Below are positions 1 to 13,149 of a stretch of 64,000 nucleotides of DNA, one piece after another (position 1 is the first letter of the stretch; each line of letters opens with the position of its first letter). Under the pieces are notes generated by a model. That model did not search any database and was not told the DNA's origin. It worked only from the letters and a program-made list of their open reading frames with translations. The DNA is from Platerodrilus igneus (Eukaryota > Arthropoda > Insecta > Coleoptera > Lycidae). The position numbers were made by a program, and so were the translations under genes. The stretch is from positions 62,001 through 126,000 of the forward strand of contig JARFIW010001186.1 of NCBI GenBank assembly GCA_036346225.1, written 5' to 3'.

Positions 1-1447
1 ATCCAAATAAAAGCGAAATCATTAGTAAATGAAGAAGTGGTAAAAACCTTAGTTATATCAGAAAATAATACCGTGGATAATTTATTAAATAAATACTCTG
101 ATTGTTAAGATTTCAAGGATAGGTACCTACTCGCATTTTGTTGTCACTTTATTTGTTACTCAAGGGTTCCTTCCTATTCATAAAAGAAATTTTGGACTGT
201 CAGACGTTGATCTAAATTGCTCGCTTCATTTGTCAATGCAACACGTTTAGAAGCAAGCATTCGTCTAAGACATACAAAATATTCGTTTGAATAAACTCGT
301 TTCGAAACAGTTACCCGTCCTCTATGTTCCTTTCTTGACTCAAAGTTCGATCAGAGTTGACGGAAGGTGGAGAAATTCAACTTTGAAGTTCGAAACTAAG
401 TTCCCGTTATTATTACCTAAGTCGTATTTAGTTACAGATTTAATTATCAGAGATTGTTATAATAAATACTTACATTCCGATATTCGCACTACGCAATTTT
501 TGCTAAATCAAAATTTTTTTATTTTGCCTGCCAAATCGGCTATTCGTAAATGCCGGAGTCTTGTATTCAGTGCTTTCGAGTAAATTTCATTGCTCATTGT
601 CCATCCCATGGGAGATGTGCCACCTTTAAACTTAACCACTGGAAAAGCATTATTACATACCTGAGTTGACTTTGGCGGTCCTTTTTCTGCCGTTATGAGT
701 AGAGCTAGAGGAATTAAAACGCAAAGGCATATATTTGTTAGTTCGCGTGCTTTAACACTAAAGCACTTCACTTAAAATTAGTGTCTAATTTATCGAAAGA
801 TGGTTTAATATCGGCTTTAGGGCCGTTCGTTGCCTGTAGAGAGAAATGCTTAAAATCAATAAAGTGATTGTGGCACCAATTTCGTCGGTGCTTCTAATGA
901 AACCGCTAAATTAATGTCTCGGTCCTCCATTAGTGAAGGGATTGAATTCGTTTTTAACCCGCCTTGCGCTCCACATTTCGGTGGATTGTGGGCGACCAGC
1001 GATACAATTTAATCTCATGAGGAACTCGATACTGTACTCGTACAAGTTCAAGTTGTCCTTAATTCTAAACCCTTGAGTTTACTTAGTGCAGACCTAAGAG
1101 ATTTTTCGTTTCTTTGTCCTGAACATTTTTTAAATTTGAAACCGGTGTCGGTAGTCCCGGACCCGAACGTATTACGTATCAATGTTTCGAAAATCTAGCA
1201 GTCGTTTTGGAAACGGTAGCACACTGAATATTTGAACTCTGTACAGCACAAAACTATATGGTTTCATTCAGATATGAAACCCAAGATAAATATTTTAGTC
1301 TTAATAAAAGATGATCAAATTCCCCCCGTACAGTGGAAGTCAGGTCATATTTGTCAATTACATTTCGGGAAAGATGAAGTAGGGTCACTGTCACGACATC
1401 AGGAGGATTGGTTAAAAGGTCACTTAAGCTTTGCCCTTTACTCATAG
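1..1447 (+). pseudogene. BEL/Pao retrotransposon pol remnant (integrase to C-terminus)
   Basis: Decayed 3' part of a BEL/Pao pol. Translating through several frameshifts and stops gives, in order: the end of the RNase H-integrase linker (1-110); an integrase zinc-binding stretch at 287-583 with LLPKS, LIIRDCYNKYLH and SAIRKC; the start of the integrase core at about 600-775 (MGDVPPLNL, then VDFGGPFSAV after a stop); VSNLSKDG near 780; the NPPCAPHFGGLW motif near 955-1010; LNSKPLS near 1060; and a C-terminal DUF5641-like piece at 1285-1400 (VLIKDDQIPPVQWKSG). Motif order is that of Pao-group integrases. Reverse transcriptase and protease would lie left of the window. It is dead: no single frame spans it. 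No 3' LTR was recognised downstream. Confidence 0.85.
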
Positions 1448-4400
1448 AGGAGAGTATAAATCGTATTAATAAAATTAAATATTTTTTGTTCTAGTTTCTT
1501 CTTTTGTTTGGCATTGTCAATTTTAATTAAATTCATATTGGTTTGTTACGTACAGTTCCTGCATTTGAATATTTATTAACGATTTCGACTGCATTTTCAA
1601 TTTAACGGTCGTTTATCCACTACCCTGTATGATTGTATTAGAATATTTAATTAAAATTTAAAACACCTAAATCTATCTTATTTTGTTATGGCATTAACAA
1701 TGTGGAGTTTCTGTTATCAACAATGTTCGCTTTCTTAAATACTTACATTGTATTATGTACGTGTTTCATCAAGGTAATTTTCAATCACGAACTCCGATCC
1801 ATTAAAAATGTGTGATTCGCTTATCTCTTTGCCAAACTCAATATAGATTGTTAATTGGCTTATGTTACCTTTCTATAATTTCAATGCGGGAAGTTAGGCA
1901 ACTTAATCTACGCATCTTTATACTTAACAAAAAGTTGGTTGTACATATTTCTTATCTCGTATTTAGACACGTTGACGCATGTTCGTGTAGTTTAGAACGC
2001 TAGAACCGGTTGCCATTATTGGTCGCAGTTGCAATTCAAATAATTTTCTAGTTCTATTATCAGCAGATGGATGTTTTGAGGAAAATACGGTTCATGTGAT
2101 GTTATTATCTTGACATGGATGTTTTTGAGACAAGTTACAATTTGATTGAATTATTATTATTGTACCGGCTTTCTTGACTTGAACGAAATAGAATTGCTTT
2201 CTGTTATAAAAATGAGTGGTTACGCGGTTTAATGTTGTATTCATTCCAAGTTTCCTAATGCTATGATTTGGGTTATTGTTGTCTGACTGTTGTTTTAGGT
2301 GGTACAGGTAATGCAGATGACTTTATTCCAAATATTAAAAAGCTCTGTTGTGCTTCTCAAAGTGAAGTTCCATCTTACGAGTTGTCACGGTAAGAATTAC
2401 GAAATATTTTTAATGAAATTCACATGAATACTTTAAGTGCACTTAGTATCGGTTTGTATACATACAAATACAGTTATTGTACAGCACATCGTTGTACCTT
2501 TTCGTATCGTGTTTGATTTAACTGTTAGATTACGAAAGATTTAAAATAATATATCTTGAACTTCTACAATTTTTACAACAAATTATTTTTTCGTATTCTA
2601 ATACCGGTTTAAATTTAGTTAACACAATTGTGAGTGCACGTGAATATCACTACATACAAATTATCCAATAATATAATCATCACAAATTGTTTGATTTTTA
2701 TTAATGGCTTAGGGACAAGTTTTTTACTGCAGCTACAAATTTTAAATCTGTCCTTGTACACATCGTCGATCTTGGTTTCTAAACATATATTGGAATAATA
2801 GAAATTGTTGAAGAATGTGAGGAAATATGTCTTGCACTTTTACAATTTTTAAAACTAATTTGGCGTATTATAATACCAAACAATTAATACTAATTTTGAA
2901 GGAGTACATTATTATTTTGTGTGAAAATGTAAAAGCATTGTCGTGGGTTTTCCATCTGTAAGCTGAAAGGTTGGTGAAACTAATCTTAACTACTTTTGGA
3001 TATCAGCATTATAAAATATGGGTCTAAATATATGGTAGGATCTGTGCGACCATATGGTAGAAGCTTTCACTTTCGCCTATACGACAAAAAAAAGAATTAC
3101 GTTGAAAAAATTAGCACCTTTCTATTAAGAATTATTAGACTCAATTTTTGCACGATTTCTACAAAAAATACAAAAATTGTAATAACTTTGAAACCGTGAA
3201 CAATTGAATTACTACATATATGGTTATTCTTGTAGGAAATTGTCCTCCCTACCACCCCCTACAATTTTATTTACGAGTTTCATAACACCCTGTATATACA
3301 CAGGATGGCATCAGTTTTAGGTCATTAAATTGGGGAGGCAATAGAGATTGATTGATTAAACAAAAAACCAATAGGGCATTTTACTCTTGGATCGATTTTT
3401 AAATACAACTTAAGTAAAAGTTTTAGGATTGCTGATTTGTTACATGTTTTTAAGAAATGATTTACCTGGGCTAATATTATCCTGAATCACTTCAAAGTGC
3501 AAGTGTTCCAAATGACAACCGCCTTTACACAATTCACTAAATTACACAAAATATCCTTGATTACCTAAACCCTAGTATAATTACATTTAAGTCACAACAC
3601 TACGTTTAAGTGTATTACAAGCAAGTAATAGAACTGCAGCGTACATTGAAAAAGTACAATCTAGTTAAAGCTGCTGAATTGATAAAACGTCAAGACTACG
3701 GAGTCAGAAACCTAATACAGTCGACCAACTCAGCCTAATGAAATTTTATTCTTTGCTGTGACTATCATCAGAATTTCCGCATACTTTAAAAAATTTTTAA
3801 ACTGATTTTAGTAGTAGCTAAAGTGCATTGGGTTATTGCATTTTTACAGCTCAAGGACACCGTATTTTGCTAATTTGTTTGCATACTGTCACAACTTTGT
3901 CGGTTGACTCTAAACGATGATGTTTTTACCTATTTGATTCTTGACATAGCTAAAATTGTAGGGGTTTTAAAACAGTTTGGATACTTTTTTTGTGTGTACA
4001 TTTGCAATGAAAAATTTTAAATTACTACATTACCTTCCTTTTCTTTTCTAGCTCAATGGAAGTTATACAATGGAATTTACAAAATGAAATAAAACAGCAA
4101 TCTCAAGAAAAACATTTTTTTTCATACAAAACGGTTTTTAAAACAATTCACAGTTCCAGTTCATACAGAAAATAATTCCTACAAGTTACTTATCTATTAA
4201 AGTTCTTACCTATCCTTTGCTAACAGATACACCATCCCTTTTAATTAATAGGTGAATAATTTACCCATCCTTTATTACCACGCTTGTAAAAGTGATTGGC
4301 CAGTAATTCCTGCCAGAAAATCTAATTTAGTAAAGGTCAAAATACCTCGAACTTTGATCTCAAAATTTACTGTAAATTATCCTTACAAAAATAATATGAG

Positions 4401-5673
4401 AACTTATTGTACTTTAAATTCAAAATACTCAAACATCCTTAGCAATTAACATACAAAGAAATCCTAAATTTTATACTTATGGCTATTGACAAAGAGGACC
4501 TATCATAATCTTATTTCCAAGTAATTAATGATATTAAATACTTCCAGATTCCATTTTACATTGACGTTTAAATCTCGGTTTACAACATTATCCATATTCT
4601 TTTAAATCTCCATTTAGAATATTAATTAACTTAGGGTACCTCTTGTATCGAAAAATGTTCAATTTCCATCGTATTTTTACAAAACAAATGATGCTTCATC
4701 AAATAATTGCATTTAGTAACTTTCAAACTTACTGAAACATGTACGTTTTATTGCAACTCTGCATGGTCGATTTCGTAAATTGAATTCTTTACTCAACGTT
4801 ACATATTACTTAGTTTAAGACCGAATAAATCATGAATGTGTATTATTTCCGCTTATATATAAAAATTATCTCAATACGTCACCGTTCGAGATTTTTTTGT
4901 ATCCACCTAGTGAATTAATCACTTACGTGATGTAATATTAACAAGAATTTACGCCGTTTTCGTACTTGAACGATTTTATTAGTGTCAATTTAATTATTTA
5001 TATTTTATCTTCTAATGTACGAAATTAATGTGTCTCATTTTATCTTATTGTTATACGGAAACCTATAGATAATTCTTATTTATTTTATGGCATTTGAAAT
5101 CATCGCGTTCTTAGAATCGAGACATTTAATTATTTAATGATTTTTAAAAATATTTCTTGTAACGATGGCGTATTTTTTTATTAATTACGAATTTCTGGAA
5201 TTTAGGCTCAAAACGTGATCCCTATGTTTTGTAAACGTAATAAATTGATGTTGTATTTTCACGATAAATAAAGACAATATTTTATGCACTGAAGGTGTGT
5301 TTTTATAATAAATGAAAATAATGGCTTTATATCTTAAGGATTGGAACTCGTTTTTACTAAGTATAGAATGATTTTACTTACACAAGGTTTTTCTCAAGAG
5401 TAATTATTTATGCATATGGCTGAAAGATTGCACTTGTTTATACTTTGCAAATTCAATAAGATTTGTATTCTTAACAATTGTAAAAGATGATGTGTTCTAA
5501 CGCATATTTTACACAGAAAACTTATTTAGTATTTTAATTAATGAGAGCTTTGTTGATAAATGCAATAACTTATTATTGTTTATACGCGGATGTATTGTAT
5601 AGCTTTGTTTTTTATCTTTTAGTAATGAAAAGTCGTTTTTACGGTATCTTTCAGCAATTAATTTGCACAAGAT
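1448..5673. other. Non-coding AT-rich stretch, no gene recognised
   Basis: Short open frames here (for example 1812-2003, 2996-3199, 4252-4449) show no recognisable domains and look like chance. The stretch contains one possible small exon (2299-2389, listed separately) and one copy of the acaccctgtatata motif at 3285-3298 that recurs in the window. It could be intron of the KANSL1 gene further right or intergenic DNA; the sequence does not decide this. Confidence 0.5.
2299..2389 (+). other. Possible 91-bp internal exon
   Basis: A pyrimidine-rich tract ending in ttttag precedes 2299, and a consensus donor gtaag follows 2389. One open frame reads GTGNADDFIPNIKK followed by LCCASQSEVPSYELSR, which has natural-looking composition; a second frame is also open. 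It could be an upstream exon of the KANSL1 gene at 33 kb, separated by an intron swollen by transposons. Direct splicing to the acceptor at 33183 meets a stop at once in the more natural frame, so another exon would have to lie between, or the exon belongs to a different gene. No homology was recognised. Confidence 0.3.
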
Positions 5674-6379
5674 TAGCGTACTGTCTACATCATCGAAGTT
5701 GGACACGGCACTTCTTAATGTATTTACGCCATGTTTTAAATTGTTATGTTATATTTATTTAGGTTAAGTTCTAAAACAACCGGTATGAAACTACCACAGG
5801 TTAGATAAACAATGGCGCTTGTTTGGTTCAAGAATGATTTAAACGGCGACACCAGCGCTAACAACAATTGGGCCGGACTCTAACAATTAATCGATAGTTC
5901 CCTATACGGAAATTCCTTTATTTGTATGCTCTATGATAGGAAGTTTGCGTTAGCACGTTTTTATACGGTATGAGAAAACTGCTTATTTTACCGTATACCC
6001 ATACCGTATAATCCAGTATTGGAACGCTATTTTAAAAAATAACGAAGCCAATCCGACCCCTGTGAAGTTGGCGCGACATTCTTTAAATTTTAAAAAAACA
6101 ATGATAGTTCTAGTTGCACTTTTCATTGTTCTAGAGTTCCTGATAGAAAATTAAAAAAGTTCCGCATTTTTAATACCAAAAAAAACAAATGAAAAATTGT
6201 CGTGCTAACTTCACGAATCTAGCACGACACCTACTCCTCTAACCTATAATAAACCAATAAATATTACAACTTTTAGCAAAAGTTCCCGTTAGTTCTAATC
6301 GAGTTCCATCTCTCTATGTAATTAAAATAAAAATTGCAATAATTAGGTTATTTGCATAAACAACGTATATTGTACCCAG

Positions 6380-7031
6380 CACGACACTCGACGAAAAAGT
6401 GTTGTACTGATCACTTCTAGCGCATTTTTTGATATATATATCGACAGTTCTACATGAGTTCTAACAACTACGATCACTTTTAGCCTGAGTTCCAGTGGCT
6501 AACCATTTTTAAATAATTTTTTAATTTTCGATTTAGCACTACACTCGGAAAAATGTGTCGTGCTGATAATTTCTAGCGCATTTTTCGATATATATCGACA
6601 GTTCTACATGAGTTCTAACAACTACAATCACTTTTAGCCTGAGTTCCAATGGCCAACCACTTTTAAATAATTTTCGGTCTAGTACGACACTCTGAGAAAA
6701 GTGTCGTGCTGATCATTTCTAACGAATTTTTCGATATATATTGATAGTTCTACATGAGTTCTAACAACTACGACCACTTTTAGCCTGAGTTCCAGTGACT
6801 AAACACTTTTAAATAATTTTCGGTCTAGCACGACACTCGGAGAAAAGTGTCGTGTTGATCATTTCTAGCGAATTTATTGAAATATGTTGACAGTTCTACA
6901 TGAGTTCTAACAACTACGACCACTTTTAGCCTGAGTTCCAGTGGCGAACCATTTTTAAATAATTTTTTAATTTTCGGTCTAGCACGACACTGGGAAAAAG
7001 TGTTGTGCTGATCATTTCTAGCAAATTTTTT

Positions 7032-7072
<41 letters not shown>

Positions 7073-7350
7073 CTACATGAGTTCTAACAACTACGACCAC
7101 TTTTAGTCTGAGTTCCAGTGGCTAACCACTTAATAATTTTTGGTCTAGCACGACACTCGGAGAAAATTGTCGTGTTGATCATTTCTAGCGAATTTATTGA
7201 AATATGTCGACAGTTCTACATGAGTTCTAACAACTACGACCACTTTTAGCCTGAGTTCCAGTGGCGAACCATTTTTAAATAATTTTTTAATTTTCGGTCT
7301 AGCACGACACTGGGAAAAAGTGTTGTGCTGATAATTTCTAGCGAATTTTT

Positions 7351-7389
<39 letters not shown>

Positions 7390-8254
7390 CTACATGAGTT
7401 CTAACAACTACGACCACTTTTAGTCTGAGTTCCAGTGGCTAACCACTTTTAAATAATTTTCGGTCTAGCACGACACTCGGAGAAAAATGTCGTGCTGATC
7501 ATTTCTAACGAATTTTTCGATATATATCGATAGTTCTACGTGAGTTCTAACAACTACGACCACTTTTAGCCTGAGTTCCAGTGGCTAAACACTTTTAAAT
7601 TAGTTTCGGTCTAGCACGACACTCGGAGAAAAGTGTCGTGTTGATCATTTCTAGCGAATTTTTCGAAATATGTCGACAGCTCTACATGAGCTCTAACAAC
7701 TACGACCACTTTTCCAATGGTTAACCATTTTTAAATAATTTTTTAACTTTCAGTCTAGCATGACACTCGGAACAAAAGTGTCGTGCTGATCATTTTTAGC
7801 GCATTTTTTGATATACATAGACAGTTCTACACGAGTGCTAACAACGACGATCACTTTTAACCTAAGTTCCAGTGCCTAACCATTTTTAAATGATTTTCGG
7901 TCTAGCTCAACACTCGGCGAAAAGTGTCGTGCTGATCATTTCTAGCGAATTTTTCGAAATATATCGATAGTTCTACATGAGTTCTAACAGCTACGATCAC
8001 TTTTAGCCTGAGTTCCAGTGGCTAACCATTTTTAAATAATTTTTTAATTTTCGGTTTAGCACGACACGGGGAAAAAGTGTCGTGCTGATCATTTCTAGCG
8101 AATTTTTTGATATATATATCGATAGTTCTACATGAGTTCTAACAACTACAAGCACTGTTAGCCTGAGTTCCAGTGGCTAACCACTTTTAAATAATTTTCG
8201 TTCTAGCACGACACTCGGAAAAAAGTGTCGTGCTGATCATTTCTAGTGCATTTT

Positions 8255-8287
<33 letters not shown>
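6380..8287 (+). repeat. Left-arm tandem array, ~150-bp units with hairpin
   Basis: About a dozen units of roughly 145-165 bp. Each contains an inverted repeat agcacgacact ... agtgtcgtgct around a short loop, then gatcatttctagcg, a variable tatata tract, agttctacatgag, and a ttgag/ccagtgg block. Unit starts (ggtctagcacgac) fall near 6678, 6822, 6977, 7140, 7296, 7460, 7606, 7752, 7900, 8054 and 8203. In three units the tatata tract has grown into a microsatellite (about 7034-7068, 7355-7385, 8258-8287). Short open frames through the units are by-products of the repeat. Confidence 0.88.
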
Positions 8288-8289
<2 letters not shown>

Positions 8290-10330
8290 ATGCTGTGATA
8301 AGGGGTTGTTTAAGGGTGTACTTTATAGTAAAGGTCGTTTAGAAATGAGAAATTACCATAGGCTGCAGAAAACTGCACTTATTTAGGAAAGAATTAAGAA
8401 ATGGAGATAGTTTGTAGATAGTAAGCAGTCAACACCCTGTATATAAAGTATAAATAGTTTTAAGCGACGCAGATAAACCTAGGAGGACGCATAGTTGGCG
8501 TAGGAATGAGAAATACATGCATTAAGTAAATAGTAAATATTTAATACCCTGTAAATAAAGTTTAGTTAATTTAAGTAAAGCAAGTAATGATATTTTTCAG
8601 TGGAAGACGCGTATATTTATAAGTAAACGATAAAGTGTAAGCAGACACGCATTCAAAAGAGTTCCAAACGATTAGATTAATACGGAGATAGAAATAGAGC
8701 TTCAGGTAGCATAGGTAAATGCGTGCAAATAGCTAACCATTTTTGATAAGATAGAAGATTAAAAATTGCGTGAATAACATGTAAATAAGAAAATTAAAAG
8801 TCGAATTGCATCAGTTGTTTATGGAAAAGCAATTAGATCTATCAAAACACAGTATGTTGATAACGAAGACAGCTGCAAGCAGGTTACAATTATTGGGAAT
8901 CGTGGAGAATTACATCAGAAACTACTTTGAATGTAATTATTTGATTGGTCATAAATAAGCGACGAGTTCTAGACCATACCCACTGACGGAGTGGGAATTC
9001 AATAATATATTAGCAGGTACAGTGATAAGGAGGTCAGTTTTGAACTCAACAAAGGCCGAAGTGCTCCGCTATAAAATAAAGTAATACGTAATAATTTTAA
9101 AAGTGAAAGATAAAATAAGTGCCAAGATGAAAACTATAATTGCCGATTAAACGTAAGTACATTTTGGTGGATTTGTTTTAAACTAAAACATAAAAATAAT
9201 AGGGCTTCTATGTCCGGGGAAACAAACGACAATTTCGAAGTACGGGGAAACAAACTACAATTTATATGTCCGGGGAAACAAACGACAATTTCAAAGTACG
9301 GGGGGAAACAAACTACAATTTCTATGTCCGGGGAAACAAACGACAATTTTGAAGTACGGGGGGAAAACAAACTACAATTTCTAAATCTGGAGGAAGAATA
9401 ATACAATTTCTAAAGCCGGGGAGAAAAATTCGATATTTGAGTAAGGGAAGAAAATAAACTACGATTTCAAGTCAGAAGACAATGATAATAAGAATGCTAT
9501 TCTAAGTTTGAAGAAATTGATTGATAAGAAGTAATAAGTCTGAGATGAAACGACAATAAATTGGGGTGCATAAATTAATAATGGTAGTCCATAGGGTAAT
9601 GGCAATAATTTAAATGTAATCCTGAATTGGGGGAAGCTAATTTTTATTCAAATGGAAGCGTTGATGTGAAGAAAATAGACCAGGTCAGATTTTTTAGTTA
9701 TAAGACATTTTGTTTTTCTATATATTTTTTATTTTGAATATAATATGAATGTGAAAAAGTCAACAAAAGAAGTTGCATACGTATAAAGTGAGTAATATGA
9801 TAACAGGTTTAAAATGTTCTACACTTCGTTGATAAAGATAATAGGTTTTTTTGGTGACTTTGGGTTTTGAGTAAATAGTATATGATGTTTAATAAATGAA
9901 ATTTACAACATTAACTAATTGAAAAGTGTATTACAAATAATTTACAAAAGCTGTACATCATATATTGGTTTCATTATATAAAATCGAAATTAACTGAATT
10001 TTATAATAAATGCTAGCCGAGGTCATATTTAAATAGTTTAAGGAGGAGCTACGAGTTGAATAGGAAATTGATAACAAGTAAGGCGGTAACGTATCGAATT
10101 TTGCTATTGGCAGACAAGGTTGCTTCAAGATAAAATCCAGTTAAGTTTCTGGAGGGAATTGATAGCAATATTAATAAGACAGCCCAACGTCGGAGGAGAT
10201 AATTACAATCTTGTTTATTCATACTAATATTAATATGGTCGCTCAAATGATGGAGCGCGTATAATTTAGAGTACATAGCAAATAATATAACAGCCTAACG
10301 AAGGGGCACGATAATTCCAGTAGTAGCTTA

Positions 10331-10335
<5 letters not shown>
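8288..10335. other. Central segment of the inverted-repeat element, no gene recognised
   Basis: About 2 kb of AT-rich sequence bounded on both sides by (AT)n tracts that belong to the flanking arrays. It holds the motif acaccctgtatata at 8432-8445, a minisatellite at 9205-9430, and near 10175 and 10290 two short related blocks (agcccaacg and agcctaacg, each followed by a gataatt) that resemble the ends of LTR leader regions. No protein-coding frame of substance was found. Confidence 0.45.
9205..9430 (+). repeat. Minisatellite, ~31-bp unit
   Basis: Seven imperfect units built around ccggggaaacaaacgacaat with a variable spacer. Alternate units begin tccgggg and tacgggg, giving a higher-order dimer of about 62 bp. 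Open frames on both strands arise from the repeat and are not treated as genes. Confidence 0.85.
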
Positions 10336-10373
<38 letters not shown>

Positions 10374-10376
<3 letters not shown>

Positions 10377-10600
10377 CTGTTCTATATGAAGTCTGACAGC
10401 TACGATCACTTTTAGTCTGAGTTCCAGTGTTCCACTTTTTCCGAGTGTCGTGCTAGACCGAAAATTAAAAAATTATTTGAAAATGGTTAGCCACTGGAAC
10501 TCAGGCTAAATGTGATCGTAGTTGTTAGAACTCATGTAGAACTATCGATATATTTCGAAAAATTGGCTAGAAATGATCAGCACGACACTTTTTTCCGATA
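10374..10600 (-). repeat. Inverted single unit of the hairpin repeat
   Basis: One to one and a half copies of the ~150-bp unit in the orientation opposite to the left arm, with gtgtcgtgctagaccg and the ccactggaactcaggc block readable on the plus strand. It follows a pure AT tract at 10336-10373 and separates the two unpaired internal segments. Confidence 0.8.
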
Positions 10601-12170
10601 TATATATTGTACATATTGCTGTGGATCGTGAGGACAGTCTTTGGATCTTCCTAAAAACCATTCAAGCTCCAACGTTGGGCCGTCATAAAAATTGCTGTGA
10701 TCGTGGAGTTATGGGTTTGACATCGTCAGTGTCAACACTGATTTTCAAAAAAAATAAAAATAATTATAAAAATATTCTTACCCGTTTATTCTGCTGCAAC
10801 AATCTTTAGCAGCTTCCCTGACTAGCTCAGCTGTACCTCTTCTCGGATACCTAAATTTACAATCATTCTTCCTTCCCACTCGCACACCATTCAATAAAAT
10901 CACCAAATAATACAACAATCATACAATCTTTTATTTACCGCTATTTATAAACAAATTGTTCACAGGTATAAACAGTTTGATACACTAATTACGATTCAAT
11001 AAGTGTTTTAAAGTCCTTGTTTTAAATTATTATTTGCAAACACATTTAATACAATATGAGTCGATGGTCACTCGACACTACTCACGTTAATAACTATACG
11101 GCCTCAAGTACCAAGTTACAAGTGATAGTACTACATTTACTGTATTATGAATATTTTTAATACTCACAAGAACTCTATTATAACGTCGGTCTATCGTTGT
11201 AAGTAGTCTAAAGCGATGAGAATACAAAGAGAGCCTCCCTACTTCCTGCAAAAGTATTTATATCTTTCAACATGCCACCTCTAGGCCACACTTTATGCGA
11301 AAAACTTATTTTAAAATAACACTTCTGCAAATTTTGATATAATTGACATAAGCTTCCAGAAATTCACCTCGTGGACGCGCCGTATGATCCGCAAATCGCT
11401 TCCACCTGTCGCATGTTCGTCCATTTGTAAAACTATCCGTTTCAACAAATGATACTGTTCTGTGTCGTCATAAAACTCCGCCTGTAATATTTTTATCTCT
11501 GTTTTATGCATATTTGATGTCGCGTTCCAAACCCCACTTGAGTTATAGAAAATCGATATTGCTGACAGCGTCTCATCACTCCATGTAGATAAGAACGTGC
11601 GTTTTGAAAACCCATGCTTTTATATCCGTCTCTCTCTGTAGCATTTTACCGATTGTGCATCTCCTCTGCTCTTTAAGAAACTTTGTTAGCTTGTTATTCG
11701 AAGCGACTGACGGTTGAAGAATATTTTCTTTAAAGCCTGTTTTATTATGCTGATAATTTCGAAGAAAGTAACCTTTTAAACATGCAGGCGTTCTTAATTA
11801 TAGACCGTTTAAAACAACAATTCTTGGAGTTTATATTTCACCGAATCCGATACAACTGACGCCTTTGTTTGTTACCAAGAAACCATTTGCCTTGGGATTA
11901 TTGATTTTTTATACCCTGGTGTGTTGTCTAATGCTATTACACGTTGAATTAAAATAAATTAAATTAATTATGCGTTTCTATTTGTTTTTAAAACTGGTTT
12001 TCTTTATGTACCTTTAACCTTTCAATCATTACTTATAAAAATACTTCAATACTTGTCCGTTTAAATTAAATAAATGAAATAAATTTTGCGCGTAAATAAT
12101 TTGTTCGTTTCTCTATACATGGTGTTTGAAATTGCATTGCTTACCCCCAAATTTAACCCTTTGCATCCAT

Positions 12171-12175
<5 letters not shown>
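10601..12175. other. Second internal segment, LTR-like traces only
   Basis: About 1.6 kb without a convincing gene. Its left end (10640-10700) contains ctaaaaaccattcaagctcc and a gttgggcc block that matches, in inverted orientation, the block at 41210-41300, so both probably come from one LTR-retroelement family. The remainder (10800-11280), with tcttttatttaccgc, resembles the terminal part of an LTR but has no partner in the window. The small minus-strand frame at 11311-11511 is unrecognised. Confidence 0.4.
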
Positions 12176-12199
<24 letters not shown>

Positions 12200-12205
<6 letters not shown>

Positions 12206-12900
12206 GAAATGGTTTAGAAATGATCAGCACGACACTATTTTTCCGAGTGTCGTGCTAGACCGAAAATTAAAAAATTATTTAAAAATGGTTAGCCACAGGA
12301 ACTCAGACTAAAAGTGGTCGTAGTTGTTAGAACTCATGTATCACTGTCGATATATTTCGAAACAATTGCTAGAAATGATCAGCCCGACACTTTTTTTCAG
12401 AGTGTCGTGCTAGACCAAAAATTAAAAAATGATTTAAAAATGGTTAACCAGCCACTGGAACTCAGGCTAAAAGAGATCGTAGTTGTTACAACTCATGTAG
12501 AACTGTCTATGTATATCGAAAAATGCGCTAGAAATGATCAGCATGACACTTTTGTTCCGAGTGTCGTGCTAGACCGAAAATTAAAAAATTATTTAAAAAT
12601 GGTTAGCCAGCCACTGGAACTCAGGTCAAAAGTGATCGTAGTTGTTAGAACTCGTGTAGAACTGTCTATGTATATCGAAAATTTGCTAGAAATGATCAGC
12701 ACGACACTTTTTTTCCGAGTGTCGTGCTAGACCGAAAATTAAAAAATTATTTAAAAATGGTTAGCCACTGGAACTAAAGCGAAAAATTATCGTAGTTGTT
12801 AGAACTCATGTAGAACTATCGATATATATCAAAAAATTCACTAGGAATGATCAGCACTATACTTTTTCGTCGAGTGCCGTGCTGGGTACGTTGTTTATGC
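12200..12900 (-). repeat. Right-arm tandem array of the hairpin repeat
   Basis: Four to five units of the same family as 6380-8287, in opposite orientation. Each has the agtgtcgtgctagacc block, gccactggaactcagg and gtagttgttagaactcatg. It starts just after an AT tract at 12176-12200 and runs into the unique mirrored segment at 12845. The 138-aa open frame at 12314-12730 is a translation of the repeat, repeating VVVVRTHVELS-like words. Confidence 0.88.
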
Positions 12901-13149
12901 AAATTACCTAATTATTGCAATTTTTATTTTAAATACATAGAGAGATGGAACTCTATTAGAACTAACGGGAACTCTTGCTAAAAGTTGTTATATTTATCGG
13001 TTTCTTATAGTTTAGAGGAGGAAGTGTCGTGCTAGATTCGCGAAGTTAGCACGACAATTTTTCATTTGCTATTTTTTGTATTAAAAACACGGAACTTTTT
13101 TTATTTTCTATTAGGAACTCTAGAACTAAGAAAAGTGCTACAAGAACTA

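Noticed and set aside
5509..5706. Paired small frames at both outer edges of the large inverted repeat (also 14295-14501), both starting MSN-x-DDVDSTL
   Set aside because: The shared start is simply mirrored DNA; the continuations are unrelated, and neither has a domain.
6825..7417. Two ~90-aa frames with YIYIYI tracts and VVVVRTHVEL words, and the 138-aa frame at 12314-12730
   Set aside because: They read through hairpin repeat units and AT microsatellites in both arms.
9134..9406. 90-aa frame with repeated FVSPDIE words
   Set aside because: Encoded by the 31-bp minisatellite; both strands are open, as expected for a short repeat without stops.
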